Made by a program: the position numbers and the translations under genes
Part shown: one piece after another, positions 1 through 8,224 of the stretch
Position numbering within the stretch: position 1 is the stretch's first letter
How the letters are laid out: the number at the start of each line of letters is the position of its first letter
Notes under the pieces: generated by a model
Databases searched by the model: none
What the model saw: only the letters and a program-made list of their open reading frames with translations
Told to the model about the DNA's origin: nothing
Source: Clostridiales bacterium DTU074
GTDB lineage: Bacteria > Bacillota > Clostridia > Caldicoprobacterales > Caldicoprobacteraceae
NCBI GenBank assembly: GCA_001513075.1
Contig: LFSE01000004.1
Location: 4,214 to 66,942, forward strand
Length of the DNA stretch: 62,729 nt
Direction of reading: 5' to 3'

Positions 1-2
1 CT

Positions 3-3000
3 ATGATTGAACTGTACAGGAATCATGTGCTGGTATGTGGAGGCGGTGGATGTCAATCCTCCGGCTGCCAGAGTATCCGGGATCGGCTTGTCAAAAGAAT
101 AAAGGATAAGGGGATGGAAGAAGAAATAAAGGTAATTCTTACCGGCTGTATGGGCCCCTGTTCCCTGGGCCCCATGATGATAGTGTACCCTGAGGGAGTA
201 TTCTACTGCAAGCTCATTCCTGCATTTGTGGATGATATAGTAGAAAAGCATTTATATCAAGGTGTACCTGTAGAGGATTTTTTTTACAGGGATCCGTATA
301 CCGGTGAAGCGATGGCAACCGTTCATGAGATTCCCTTTTTCACCCGGCAAAGAAAAATAGCCCTGAGAAATGTTGGTATGATAGATCCATTGAATATAGA
401 TGAGTATATCGCATTCAACGGATATTTTGCCCTGGGGAAGGTACTCACCCAGCTTACTCCCAGGAAAACAATCGAAATCATAAAAGAATCCGGCTTGAGG
501 GGAAGGGGCGGGGCGGGATTCCCCACCGGACTTAAATGGGAATTTACTGCCGAAGCCCGGGGCTTTCCCAAATATGTGGTTTGTAATGCCGACGAGGGAG
601 ACCCGGGGGCTTTCATGGACAGAAGCATTATAGAAGGAGATCCCCATACGCTGATTGAAGGCATGGCCATAGCCGGATATGCCGTGGGTGCAAACCAGGG
701 ATATGTGTATATTCGGGCCGAGTATCCGATGGCGGTAAAACATCTTGAAAATGCAATAAAACAGGCAAGGGAGTACGGCTTGCTTGGCTCAGATATATTG
801 GGTACCGGCTTTGATTTTGATTTGGAGATCCGGGTGGGTGCCGGAGCATTTGTGTGCGGCGAAGAGACGGCGCTTCTGGCTTCGGTGGAAGGCCGGCGGG
901 GCGAGCCAAGGCCCAAACCCCCATTTCCTGCAAATCAGGGATTATGGAACAAACCCACGCTTCTGAACAATGTTGAGACATATGCCAACGTGCCCGCCAT
1001 AATCCTGGAAGGCCCAGAATGGTTCAGAAACATAGGAACCGAAAAAAGTCCGGGGACCAAAGTGTTCGCTCTTGCAGGTCAGGTGGAGAATACCGGTTTG
1101 GTGGAAGTGCCCATGGGGACACCGCTTGGTGACATCATATTCGACATCGGCGGTGGAATTATAGATAAAAAGGATTTCAAGGGTGCCCAAACTGGCGGTC
1201 CATCCGGAGGCTGCATTCCCGCCGACGGTTTAAATGTGCCGGTGGACTATGAATCCCTAAGGGACTGGGGAACCATAATGGGCTCCGGTGGCCTCATAGT
1301 TATGGATGAAAACACATGTATGGTAGACCTGGCTAAATTTTTCCTGGAGTTTTGCCAGGATGAGTCCTGCGGTAAGTGTGCTCCCTGCCGCCTGGGTACA
1401 AAAAGGATGCTGGAGATACTGCAGAGGATTAGTGAAGGGAAGGGCCGGGAAAGCGATATTGAGAAGCTTATCGAGCTCGGCCAGGATATTATGGACACCG
1501 CACTGTGCGGTTTGGGGCAGACTGCTCCAAATCCGGTGCTCAACACCATTCGGTATTTCAGGCATGAGTATGAAGAGCATATCAAGAAAAAATATTGCAG
1601 GGCTTCAGTATGTGCATCCCTTTTCAATGCGCCGTGTCAGAATGCCTGTCCTGCAGGAGTGGATGTACCTCAATATATAGAGTATATCCAGAGGGGCATG
1701 TATATGGAAGCGGTAAATTGCATTCGGGAGATGAATCCGTTCCCATCGGTGTGCGGCCGGGTTTGCACCCATCCCTGTGAGGCAAGGTGCAGGAGAGCCC
1801 AGTTGGATGAGCCTATGGCCATCCGCAGTTTAAAGCGGTTTGCAGGGGATTATGAGCTTGAACATGCCGATGCCTTTTACTTTGATTTTGAAAGGGAAAG
1901 AAAAGCCAAAAAAGGTAAGAAGGTGGCGGTTATAGGCGGAGGACCTGCCGGTCTTACGACAGCTTACTATCTGTCCATATGGGGATACGATGTCACTGTA
2001 TTCGAAGCTTCGCAAAGGTTGGGCGGTATGTTGAATTATGCCATTCCTCCCTATCGTCTGCCCAATGATGTACTGCATAAGGAGATTGACATCATACTCA
2101 GGTCAGGCATTAATGTGATTACCGGTGTAAAGGTAGGAGTCGATGTAAGCCTTGATGAAATAAGGAGGAACTTTGATGCCGTGTTCATGGGAATAGGTAC
2201 CCAGCAGCCCGTAAAGCTGGGGGTGAAGGGGGAAGACGCCGAGGGAGTAATGACTGCATTGGAGTTTTTGCGGATGATAAATGAAGGGAAAATACCGGAT
2301 ATCGGGAAGAAGGTTGTGGTTGTCGGAGGCGGGAGTACTGCCTTTGATGCAGCCCGATCGGCTGTAAGGCTGGGTGCCGAGGAAGTGGCCATCCTCTATA
2401 GGAGGAGCAGGTGGGATATGCCGGCACTGCCCGAAGAAAAGGTACATGCTGCCGAAGAGGGGGTTAAGATCTTCGACTACATTGCACCCCTGGAGGTTAT
2501 AACCGATCAGTACGGCAAAATGGAAGGGCTGCGTTGTATACGTATGGCGAAGGGCGAATTTGATAATACTGCCAGGCGAAAACCGGTGCCCATAGAGGGT
2601 TCCGAATTTCGGATGGATGCGGATACGTTGCTCATAGCCATAGGCGCCCAAGGAGAAGTGGAAGACTTCAAGGGTATAAAAACCACCCGCTGGAAGACAT
2701 TTGAGGTTAATCCGGAAAGCTTTGAAACTTCCCTAAAAGGCGTGTTTGCCGGTGGAGATTGTGTACGCGGACCCGACACTGTTATACAGTCCATAGCTGA
2801 TGGTCGGAAAGCAGCTTTAGCCATTGATCGCTATTTGGGGGGCAATCAAATGGAGGTTGAAGAAGCACGCAAAGAAAGAAAGCGGCAGTACTATGCCTCG
2901 ATTATTGAACACGAGCGGGCAAGGCTTAGAATACCCGAACTTGCTCCTGAAGAAAGGAAGAGAAACTTTAAAGAGATAGAATTGCCCTTCGACCAGGAAG

Positions 3001-3047
3001 CCTGTCGGCAGGAGGCACTTCGCTGCCTGCGTTGCGATGTGAAATGA
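3..3047 (+). CDS. hydB: NADH-dehydrogenase-like subunit of electron-bifurcating [FeFe] hydrogenase (HydB/NuoF), C-terminally fused to a GltD/NfnB-like flavoprotein
   Basis: The 1014-residue protein is the diaphorase subunit partnering the hydrogenase encoded next. Residues 1-95 are a thioredoxin-like [2Fe-2S] domain (C12, C17, C49, C53). Residues 120-340 form the NuoF FMN/NADH domain (GRGGAGFP at 167-174). An SLBB-like part follows, then a [4Fe-4S] site (C456, C459, C462, C502). From about residue 530 the usual ferredoxin tail of HydB is replaced by a complete GltD/NfnB-like half: cysteine clusters C537-C549 and C584-C596, a FAD Rossmann motif GGGPAG near 645, and a second nucleotide motif GGGSTAFDAA near 775. 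It ends with CLRC. Family knowledge: HydB takes electrons from NADH; the fused half resembles the NADPH-handling subunit of Nfn. The ATG lies two bases inside the window edge, so its RBS is not visible, but MIELYRNHVLVC is a normal HydB/NuoF N-terminus. The hydC-like subunit is probably upstream, outside the window. Confidence 0.88.
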   Translation: MIELYRNHVLVCGGGGCQSSGCQSIRDRLVKRIKDKGMEEEIKVILTGCMGPCSLGPMMIVYPEGVFYCKLIPAFVDDIVEKHLYQGVPVEDFFYRDPYTGEAMATVHEIPFFTRQRKIALRNVGMIDPLNIDEYIAFNGYFALGKVLTQLTPRKTIEIIKESGLRGRGGAGFPTGLKWEFTAEARGFPKYVVCNADEGDPGAFMDRSIIEGDPHTLIEGMAIAGYAVGANQGYVYIRAEYPMAVKHLENAIKQAREYGLLGSDILGTGFDFDLEIRVGAGAFVCGEETALLASVEGRRGEPRPKPPFPANQGLWNKPTLLNNVETYANVPAIILEGPEWFRNIGTEKSPGTKVFALAGQVENTGLVEVPMGTPLGDIIFDIGGGIIDKKDFKGAQTGGPSGGCIPADGLNVPVDYESLRDWGTIMGSGGLIVMDENTCMVDLAKFFLEFCQDESCGKCAPCRLGTKRMLEILQRISEGKGRESDIEKLIELGQDIMDTALCGLGQTAPNPVLNTIRYFRHEYEEHIKKKYCRASVCASLFNAPCQNACPAGVDVPQYIEYIQRGMYMEAVNCIREMNPFPSVCGRVCTHPCEARCRRAQLDEPMAIRSLKRFAGDYELEHADAFYFDFERERKAKKGKKVAVIGGGPAGLTTAYYLSIWGYDVTVFEASQRLGGMLNYAIPPYRLPNDVLHKEIDIILRSGINVITGVKVGVDVSLDEIRRNFDAVFMGIGTQQPVKLGVKGEDAEGVMTALEFLRMINEGKIPDIGKKVVVVGGGSTAFDAARSAVRLGAEEVAILYRRSRWDMPALPEEKVHAAEEGVKIFDYIAPLEVITDQYGKMEGLRCIRMAKGEFDNTARRKPVPIEGSEFRMDADTLLIAIGAQGEVEDFKGIKTTRWKTFEVNPESFETSLKGVFAGGDCVRGPDTVIQSIADGRKAALAIDRYLGGNQMEVEEARKERKRQYYASIIEHERARLRIPELAPEERKRNFKEIELPFDQEACRQEALRCLRCDVK

Positions 3048-3064
3048 GAGGGAGGGATTGAATC

Positions 3065-4822
3065 ATGCAGATAAAAATAAACGGAATGGTGTCCGAAGTA
3101 CAAGCCGGTATGACCATCCTTGAAGCTGCCAGGGAAATGGGAATCGATATCCCTACCCTTTGTTATCTTAAAGGGATCCATGAAGCTGGTGCCTGCCGCG
3201 TATGCGTGGTAGAAGTTAAGGGTGCCAGGACGTTGGTTCCTGCTTGTATTACCAAAGTAACGGATGGTATGGAGATCTTCACGCACACCGCAAGAGTAAG
3301 AAGGGCCAGGAGGACGGTAGTGGAACTTATGCTTTCCGATCATCCCGATGAATGCTTGACCTGTGGAAAGAACAATCAGTGTGAGCTGCAAAAACTGGCC
3401 AGGGCAATGAATATACAGGAGAGAAAGTATGAAGGTGAGTTTTCTCCAAGATTGACAGATGATGGCTCTCCGGCGGTGATAAGGGATTCAGGAAAATGTA
3501 TACTTTGCCGGCGATGCCTGAGCGTGTGCAGTCAAACTCAGGGTGTAAACGCCATTGCACCCATAGGCAGGGGATTTAAAACGGTTATTGCACCGGCGGC
3601 GAAGGAGCCTATAATCCAATCACCCTGTGTCCAGTGCGGTCAATGTATCAATGTTTGCCCGACGGGAGCCATTATGGAAAAAAGCGATGTAGCAAGAGTA
3701 TGGGAGGCGTTGGAGGATCCCCGAAAGCACGTTGTGGTTCAGGTTGCCCCGGCGGTAAGGATTGCATTGGGAGAGATTTTTGGTCTGGAACCCGGCACAT
3801 CCGTTACCTGGAAGATGGTTTCAGCATTGAAGAAGTTGGGCTTTGACAGGGTTTTTGATACCAATTTCAGTGCCGATTTAACCATAATGGAAGAGGGAAA
3901 CGAACTTTTACAAAGGCTTAATGAAGGCGGTAAGCTGCCGATGATTACCTCATGCAGTCCGGGCTGGATAAACTATCTGGAGTATTTCTTCCCGCAGCTT
4001 GTGGATCACCTGTCCACCTGTAAATCGCCCCAGCAGATGTTCGGAGCCATAATTAAGACTTATTATGCCGATAAGACCGGAATACCTGCGCGGAACATCT
4101 TTACGGTATCGGTCATGCCCTGTACCGCCAAAAAATATGAGAGCCAGCGGCCGGAGATGAATTCGAGCGGATACAAGGATGTTGATGCGGTGCTGACCAC
4201 AAGGGAATTGGGCGTTATGCTCAAGGAGGCGGGAATCGATCTGTTATCCTGTGAAGAAGAAACCTTCGATCAACCCTTTGGAGCCGGCAGTGGCGCAGGA
4301 GCTATATTTGGGAACACTGGTGGTGTGATGGAGGCCGCTCTGAGAACGGTGTATGAGATATTGACCGGGGAAGAACTGAAAAATTTGAGTTTCCATCAGG
4401 TAAGAGGCCTGACCGGTGTAAAAGAGGCAAGTGTTAAAATTGGCGACAGAGAGCTCTCAGTAGCGGTGGTACACGGCCTTGGAAATATAAGGGAAATACT
4501 GGATGATATTGACAGAGGAAAGAGCAGTTACCACTTTATTGAAGTCATGTGTTGTCCCGGAGGATGTATAGGCGGCGGCGGGCAGCCTGTATCCAGGGAT
4601 CCAAAGGTGAAGGAAAAGCGCATTGCTGGTTTGTATCGGGAGGATGAAGGGCTGCCGATACGAAAGTCCCACGAAAATCCATTCATACAGGAGCTGTATC
4701 GGGAATTCCTGGGCCGGCCCCTGGGACACAAATCCCATGAGCTGTTGCATACCCGATATAGGGACCGCAGAGTCAACGGCTTTTATTGGAATAAAGACAT
4801 TATAGCAGCTGGGAAGAGATAA
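3065..4822 (+). CDS. hydA: [FeFe] hydrogenase catalytic subunit (HydA/HndD type)
   Basis: Cytoplasmic 585-residue hydrogenase that forms or consumes H2. Domains in order: plant-type [2Fe-2S] (C33, C44, C47, C61); His-Cys3 [4Fe-4S] (H93, C97, C100, C106); a 2x[4Fe-4S] ferredoxin (C145, C148, C151, C155 and C188, C191, C194, C198); then the H-cluster domain. Motif L1 reads TSCSPGW (294-300), L2 MPCTAKKYE (350-358), and L3 MCCPGGC followed by IGGGGQP (494-507). The second Cys of the textbook L1 TSCCP is Ser here; I recall this variant from multimeric NAD(P)-linked enzymes. A short SSU-like C-terminal region follows. It lies 17 bp after hydB with RBS GAGGGAGG, so the two are co-transcribed, and a strong terminator follows. 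Together with hydB it suggests an HydABC-type bifurcating enzyme coupling H2 to ferredoxin and NAD(P)H. Confidence 0.95.
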   Translation: MQIKINGMVSEVQAGMTILEAAREMGIDIPTLCYLKGIHEAGACRVCVVEVKGARTLVPACITKVTDGMEIFTHTARVRRARRTVVELMLSDHPDECLTCGKNNQCELQKLARAMNIQERKYEGEFSPRLTDDGSPAVIRDSGKCILCRRCLSVCSQTQGVNAIAPIGRGFKTVIAPAAKEPIIQSPCVQCGQCINVCPTGAIMEKSDVARVWEALEDPRKHVVVQVAPAVRIALGEIFGLEPGTSVTWKMVSALKKLGFDRVFDTNFSADLTIMEEGNELLQRLNEGGKLPMITSCSPGWINYLEYFFPQLVDHLSTCKSPQQMFGAIIKTYYADKTGIPARNIFTVSVMPCTAKKYESQRPEMNSSGYKDVDAVLTTRELGVMLKEAGIDLLSCEEETFDQPFGAGSGAGAIFGNTGGVMEAALRTVYEILTGEELKNLSFHQVRGLTGVKEASVKIGDRELSVAVVHGLGNIREILDDIDRGKSSYHFIEVMCCPGGCIGGGGQPVSRDPKVKEKRIAGLYREDEGLPIRKSHENPFIQELYREFLGRPLGHKSHELLHTRYRDRRVNGFYWNKDIIAAGKR

Positions 4823-4841
4823 TACTGACCAGCTTGGGCTG

Positions 4842-4885
4842 ATAGATAGGCTGTACGCATATTGCGCAGCCTATCTATTATTTTT
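4842..4885 (+). terminator. Intrinsic terminator of the hydrogenase operon
   Basis: A 12-bp perfect stem (ATAGATAGGCTG with CAGCCTATCTAT, 4842-4853 and 4867-4878) with a 13-nt loop, followed by TATTTTT. It lies 20 bp after the hydA stop. The bases up to about 5043 hold no gene I can recognise. Confidence 0.85.
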
Positions 4886-5085
4886 ATGCCTGTTATACAG
4901 GGTACTGTATTCAGGAATAGATGCAGAAACTTCGTATCATCGTATCTGCACCTCCGCTTCAAACATATACGGCATCCAGGAACAGGTACAGCTAACCTGA
5001 TTCAGGGTACACAAAGTATAAAACAGCCAAGAATGGGGAATTATTGAAAAAAGAATGCCAGGTAACACCGGAGGAGTTTGAGGAT

Positions 5086-5349
5086 ATGAAAGTTGATGAA
5101 TTGTTAAAAGTATATGCAAGGGAAGGTAATGTAAAACTGGTTAAGCAATATATTGGAACCAGGAAAGCCATTATGGATCTTGCCGTTGATAAAGTGCGGG
5201 AGTTTATAGGGACAGCCGATGTGGGCCTGGATGCGGAAAGCAGGGATTTATTGGCAATTATGATTGCCCGGAGCATGGTGCAGAGTTTTTCACTGGGATA
5301 CGGGATAGGCAAAATCGAGGGCAAAACCGATAAGCAGATTTATTTGTAG
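5086..5349 (+). CDS. Small hypothetical protein (87 aa; 101 aa from an alternative TTG)
   Basis: I do not recognise this protein. It is a mixed, probably soluble helical protein: the N-terminal half is charged (KVDELLKVYAREGNVKLV) and the end is small-residue rich (LGYGIGKIEGKTDKQ). The start was chosen at ATG 5086 because GGAGGAG (5070-5076) sits about 9 bases upstream. The frame stays open to a TTG at 5044 preceded only by GGGG, so a 101-residue form is possible, and the GGAGG may simply encode Pro-Glu-Glu. It lies alone between the hydrogenase terminator and the promoter of the MASE3 phosphatase. Confidence 0.6.
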   Translation: MKVDELLKVYAREGNVKLVKQYIGTRKAIMDLAVDKVREFIGTADVGLDAESRDLLAIMIARSMVQSFSLGYGIGKIEGKTDKQIYL

Positions 5350-5389
5350 AAAAATGGTGAACCGACGGGAAAAAGATAAATGGCTTATA

Positions 5390-5418
5390 TGGACATTCGT
5401 CAAACTAGAGGGTATAAT
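5390..5418 (+). promoter_or_regulatory. Probable sigma-A promoter of the MASE3 phosphatase gene
   Basis: TGGACA (5390-5395), 17-bp spacer, TATAAT (5413-5418), about 100 bp ahead of the chosen start at 5516. One mismatch to the -35 consensus and a perfect -10. Confidence 0.6.
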
Positions 5419-5515
5419 AAAAATGAAGCTCTACAGGTGAGAAATTTCAATATTTTAATTTTTGGCACTAACCTGTCGTGTTTTGTTGAGTTCGGGTTTG
5501 GGGGCAGATTTGCAT

Positions 5516-7198
5516 ATGAGAGGCAGCACTGCAAAACTTTTGCGAAGAGAGATCATAATAATACTCTTTCTTGTACTGTTCTCCGCAACGTTGTTCTATT
5601 TATTCTCATGTTGCATATACCAGATTTTCCTGTCGGATTTTTTTTTAACGTGGCATATTTTCCTGGAATTTTCCAGTATAGTTATGTCATTTTGCGTATT
5701 TGCCATTACATACTATACATATGAAGAATCCAACCGATTAAGGTCCATAGTAATAGCTTCTACCTTTTTGGCCGTTTCCCTGCTGGATCTGTTCCATACT
5801 TTTTCGTATAAAGGGATGCCTGTCTTTTTAACAGAAGCGTCGGTGGACAAGGCAACTTCATTTTGGATCATCGCTCGTTTGACAATGGGCGTTGGCCTGT
5901 TTATTTCCATTTTAATACCGTCTGAAAAAAAGGTAAAGCGCAACCAGGAAGGGTTATGGGCGCTGATGACGCTCATCTATTCGGCTTACTGGCTGTTAAC
6001 CATAAGCTATCATATCGATTTGTATCCACCCCTGTTTATAGAAGGGAAGGGCCTGACCCCTCTTAAGATATATTTGGAGTATTTTATAATTTCTGTACAG
6101 ATTGTGACCGCCGTTTTGTTTTTCTCGGCCTATATAAAGAGCGATTGCGAAGACATCGGGTATATTCATATAGTCAGGTCTCTTATAATCAGCATTTTCA
6201 GCGAGATAGCCTTTACCCGGTACAATAATGTATATGACACCTACAACTTTCTGGGCCATATTTATAAGATCGTCGCATATTACATGCTTTTCAGAGCCTT
6301 ATTTGTACAGAATGTGCAAAAACCCTATCAAGATCTACACACGGCCGAGAGGAAGCTCAGCGTCTATGTGAATAATCTGGAACAGCTGGTTGCCCAGAGA
6401 ACGGCTGAAATAAGCGAGGCAAACAAGAATTTGTTGAGAAATCTTGACTATGCAAAGAATATTTTGCTAGCCCTATTGCCTACCAGCTTCCCTGTCGTAA
6501 AGGGCACCGAATTTGCGGCCAAATATATGCCGTGCGAGAAGGTGGGGGGCGATTTTTATAATGTATTTAAGCTGGATGAGCAAAATATCGGAATCCTTAT
6601 AGGAGATGTGGCCGGGCATGGGGTTTCGGCAGCCATGATCAATGTGTTCATAAACCAGAACATATTCTTTAAGAAGGAATATGATGACGGGAGGCAAAAG
6701 ATATTTACGCCCAGGGGAGTTTTAATGAACTGTTATCATAAATATAACGAAATGCCCTTTCCTGAAGAGGTTTATGTGGTCATGTTATACGGAATTTACA
6801 ATATTGCCACCGGGGAGCTGACATATGCATCGGCGGGCATGAATACCAATCCCCTGATCTTAAAGGGGGATGGACAGGTGTCAGTCCTTGAGGCTGACGG
6901 CTTCCCGATATGCAAATTCGGTTCTCACTATAAACCTTCTTATCAGAACAGGACGGCGCATTTAAATCCAGGCGATACCCTTATCCTCTATACTGATGGG
7001 CTTATCGAGCTTGATCCCAGGAGGCCGGACCGTTTTTCCCAGGAACAGCTTGTACAGTTTATAACCGGCCTTAAGGACATTACAGCCCAGGAAATATGCG
7101 ATGAAATCAGCGATGCCTACCATGCATTGAGGGGCGATGAAGAGATGACGGATGATGTAACGATTTTAGTAGTTAAGGCGGGCAAGGCTGATAAATAA
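5516..7198 (+). CDS. Membrane sensor (MASE3) coupled to a PP2C/SpoIIE-type serine phosphatase
   Basis: 560 residues. The first ~240 are a multi-pass hydrophobic sensor region containing DLFHTFSYKGMP, which resembles the MASE3 membrane sensor family. A coiled coil follows (residues ~290-325, ERKLSVYVNNLEQLVAQ onward), then a PP2C-like SpoIIE/RsbU catalytic domain with metal-binding motifs GGDFYN, GDVAGHG, YTDGLIE and TDDVTIL. By family it dephosphorylates an anti-anti-sigma-type or similar phosphoserine protein in response to a signal sensed in the membrane. No partner STAS or anti-sigma gene is adjacent. Start ATG 5516 is preferred over an in-frame TTG at 5462 because GGGGGCAG lies just upstream and MRGSTAKLLRRE gives a sensible positive-inside N-terminus. 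It sits between hydrogenase-related genes, but a functional link is only an inference. Confidence 0.85.
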   Translation: MRGSTAKLLRREIIIILFLVLFSATLFYLFSCCIYQIFLSDFFLTWHIFLEFSSIVMSFCVFAITYYTYEESNRLRSIVIASTFLAVSLLDLFHTFSYKGMPVFLTEASVDKATSFWIIARLTMGVGLFISILIPSEKKVKRNQEGLWALMTLIYSAYWLLTISYHIDLYPPLFIEGKGLTPLKIYLEYFIISVQIVTAVLFFSAYIKSDCEDIGYIHIVRSLIISIFSEIAFTRYNNVYDTYNFLGHIYKIVAYYMLFRALFVQNVQKPYQDLHTAERKLSVYVNNLEQLVAQRTAEISEANKNLLRNLDYAKNILLALLPTSFPVVKGTEFAAKYMPCEKVGGDFYNVFKLDEQNIGILIGDVAGHGVSAAMINVFINQNIFFKKEYDDGRQKIFTPRGVLMNCYHKYNEMPFPEEVYVVMLYGIYNIATGELTYASAGMNTNPLILKGDGQVSVLEADGFPICKFGSHYKPSYQNRTAHLNPGDTLILYTDGLIELDPRRPDRFSQEQLVQFITGLKDITAQEICDEISDAYHALRGDEEMTDDVTILVVKAGKADK

Positions 7199-7268
7199 GC
7201 TGATGAAAAGGCCTGGCCACCGGAGAGGGAAGTCTTTGGAAAGGAGGATAGACTTGTAGGGGTTTGAT

Positions 7269-7296
7269 TTGACAGTGCTGCAGCGATTGATAATAT
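7269..7296 (+). promoter_or_regulatory. Probable promoter of the ACT-ECF pair
   Basis: Consensus TTGACA (7269-7274), 16-bp spacer, TAATAT (7291-7296), about 27 bp ahead of the chosen TTG start at 7323. Confidence 0.5.
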
Positions 7297-7322
7297 GAGT
7301 AAGTTTATTGGAGGTATGGATA

Positions 7323-7583
7323 TTGGAGAAGAGGCTTGGAGTTATAGGGATTGTGGTGGACTGTCCTGAGAAAACCGGCACTCAGGTAAGCAAATACATA
7401 AGCGAGCATTCTTCAATTATAGTCGGGCGTATGGGCATTCCATACCGCCAGAGAAATGTGTCGGTGATCGCCCTTATAGTGGAGGGTACCACTGACGAGA
7501 TCGGTGCTCTCACAGGGAAGCTGGGCAATCTGGAGGGAGTTACCGTCAAAAGCGCTTTAACATCAAAAAAATTTATTGAGTAG
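7323..7583 (+). CDS. ACT-domain protein of the TM1266 'iron-only hydrogenase system regulator' family
   Basis: 86-residue single ACT-like (ferredoxin-fold) protein: beta strand KRLGVIGIVV, a helix following CPEKTGTQVSKYI, IIVGRMG, then the second strand VSVIALIVEGTTDEIGAL and the closing GVTVKSALTSK. Family knowledge: TM1266 homologues occur next to [FeFe] hydrogenase or maturase genes and are called putative regulators; their ligand is unknown. Finding it ~2.5 kb from hydA fits. A TTG at 7323 is chosen because GGAGG (7310-7314) is 8 bases upstream and the family typically starts close to xxRLGVIG. An earlier TTG at 7308 is in frame but overlaps that RBS. Confidence 0.78.
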   Translation: MEKRLGVIGIVVDCPEKTGTQVSKYISEHSSIIVGRMGIPYRQRNVSVIALIVEGTTDEIGALTGKLGNLEGVTVKSALTSKKFIE

Positions 7584-7598
7584 GGAGACGATGATATT

Positions 7599-8132
7599 AT
7601 GAACAAGACCGTTAATTTCATTGCCAGGACGGCAATTCTTTTGGCATTGGCCGTACTGTTTCAGTCTTTAAGGTTGTTTTTACCCATTCCTGCTGCCGTT
7701 GATCAGTATGTAGTGGGTTCTCTGGTCAATCTGTGTTTGATCGTTGCAGCGGTGATAACAGGTATTCAGGGGGGCTTAATTGTTGCTGTTCTGACACCGG
7801 TTATCGCTTTTTTGCAAAATGTACTGGCAAATCCCGTTTTAGTTCCCTTTGTAGCACTGGGAAATGCTACTATTGTGATAATAGTAGCACTGTTGTATGA
7901 CAGGAACAAGTATGTTTCTCTAATAGTGGGAGCCTTGTCTAAGTTTCTGGTGTTGTATCTTACGGTAGTACACTTTGCAATTCCCGTTCTGCTGGGAAAT
8001 ATACCGGCTCAGGCCAAGGAATTGATGTCCTTGCGCTTTAGCTGGCCCCAGCTGGTTACGGCCTTGGTGGGAGGCTGGCTGGCATTGATGGTATTGCCCT
8101 TGCTAAAGAGGGCATTGAAACCCTTATCGTAG
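7599..8132 (+). CDS. ECF-type transporter substrate-binding (S) component, integral membrane
   Basis: 177 residues with about five hydrophobic segments, beginning with a short positive N-terminus (MNKTVNFIART). Glycine-rich segments such as GSLVNLCLIVAAVITGIQGGLIVAVLTPVIAF (read here as two helices) and FVALGNATIVII match the S-component fold of energy-coupling factor vitamin and metal transporters. Such proteins bind a substrate and dock onto the shared EcfAAT module, which is not in this window. No binding-site signature lets me name the substrate. It lies 15 bp after the hydrogenase-type ACT protein and is probably co-transcribed, hinting at a cofactor or metal for the hydrogenase system (inference only). 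A convergent terminator follows. Confidence 0.7.
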   Translation: MNKTVNFIARTAILLALAVLFQSLRLFLPIPAAVDQYVVGSLVNLCLIVAAVITGIQGGLIVAVLTPVIAFLQNVLANPVLVPFVALGNATIVIIVALLYDRNKYVSLIVGALSKFLVLYLTVVHFAIPVLLGNIPAQAKELMSLRFSWPQLVTALVGGWLALMVLPLLKRALKPLS

Positions 8133-8174
8133 CCGGAATCTGGCTGGATGGGCGATTCTATAATACGATGAATG

Positions 8175-8200
8175 AAGGGCCTGATATTTCAGGCCCTTTC
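8175..8200 (+). terminator. Terminator between convergent genes
   Basis: Perfect 10-bp stem AAGGGCCTGA / TCAGGCCCTT (8175-8184, 8189-8198) with loop TATT. It lies between the ECF gene and the convergent gene ending at 8225. The T-tract is short, so efficiency is uncertain; the hairpin could serve both directions. Confidence 0.65.
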
Positions 8201-8224
8201 CTAATGAGCTGTTCTATAAATTCG

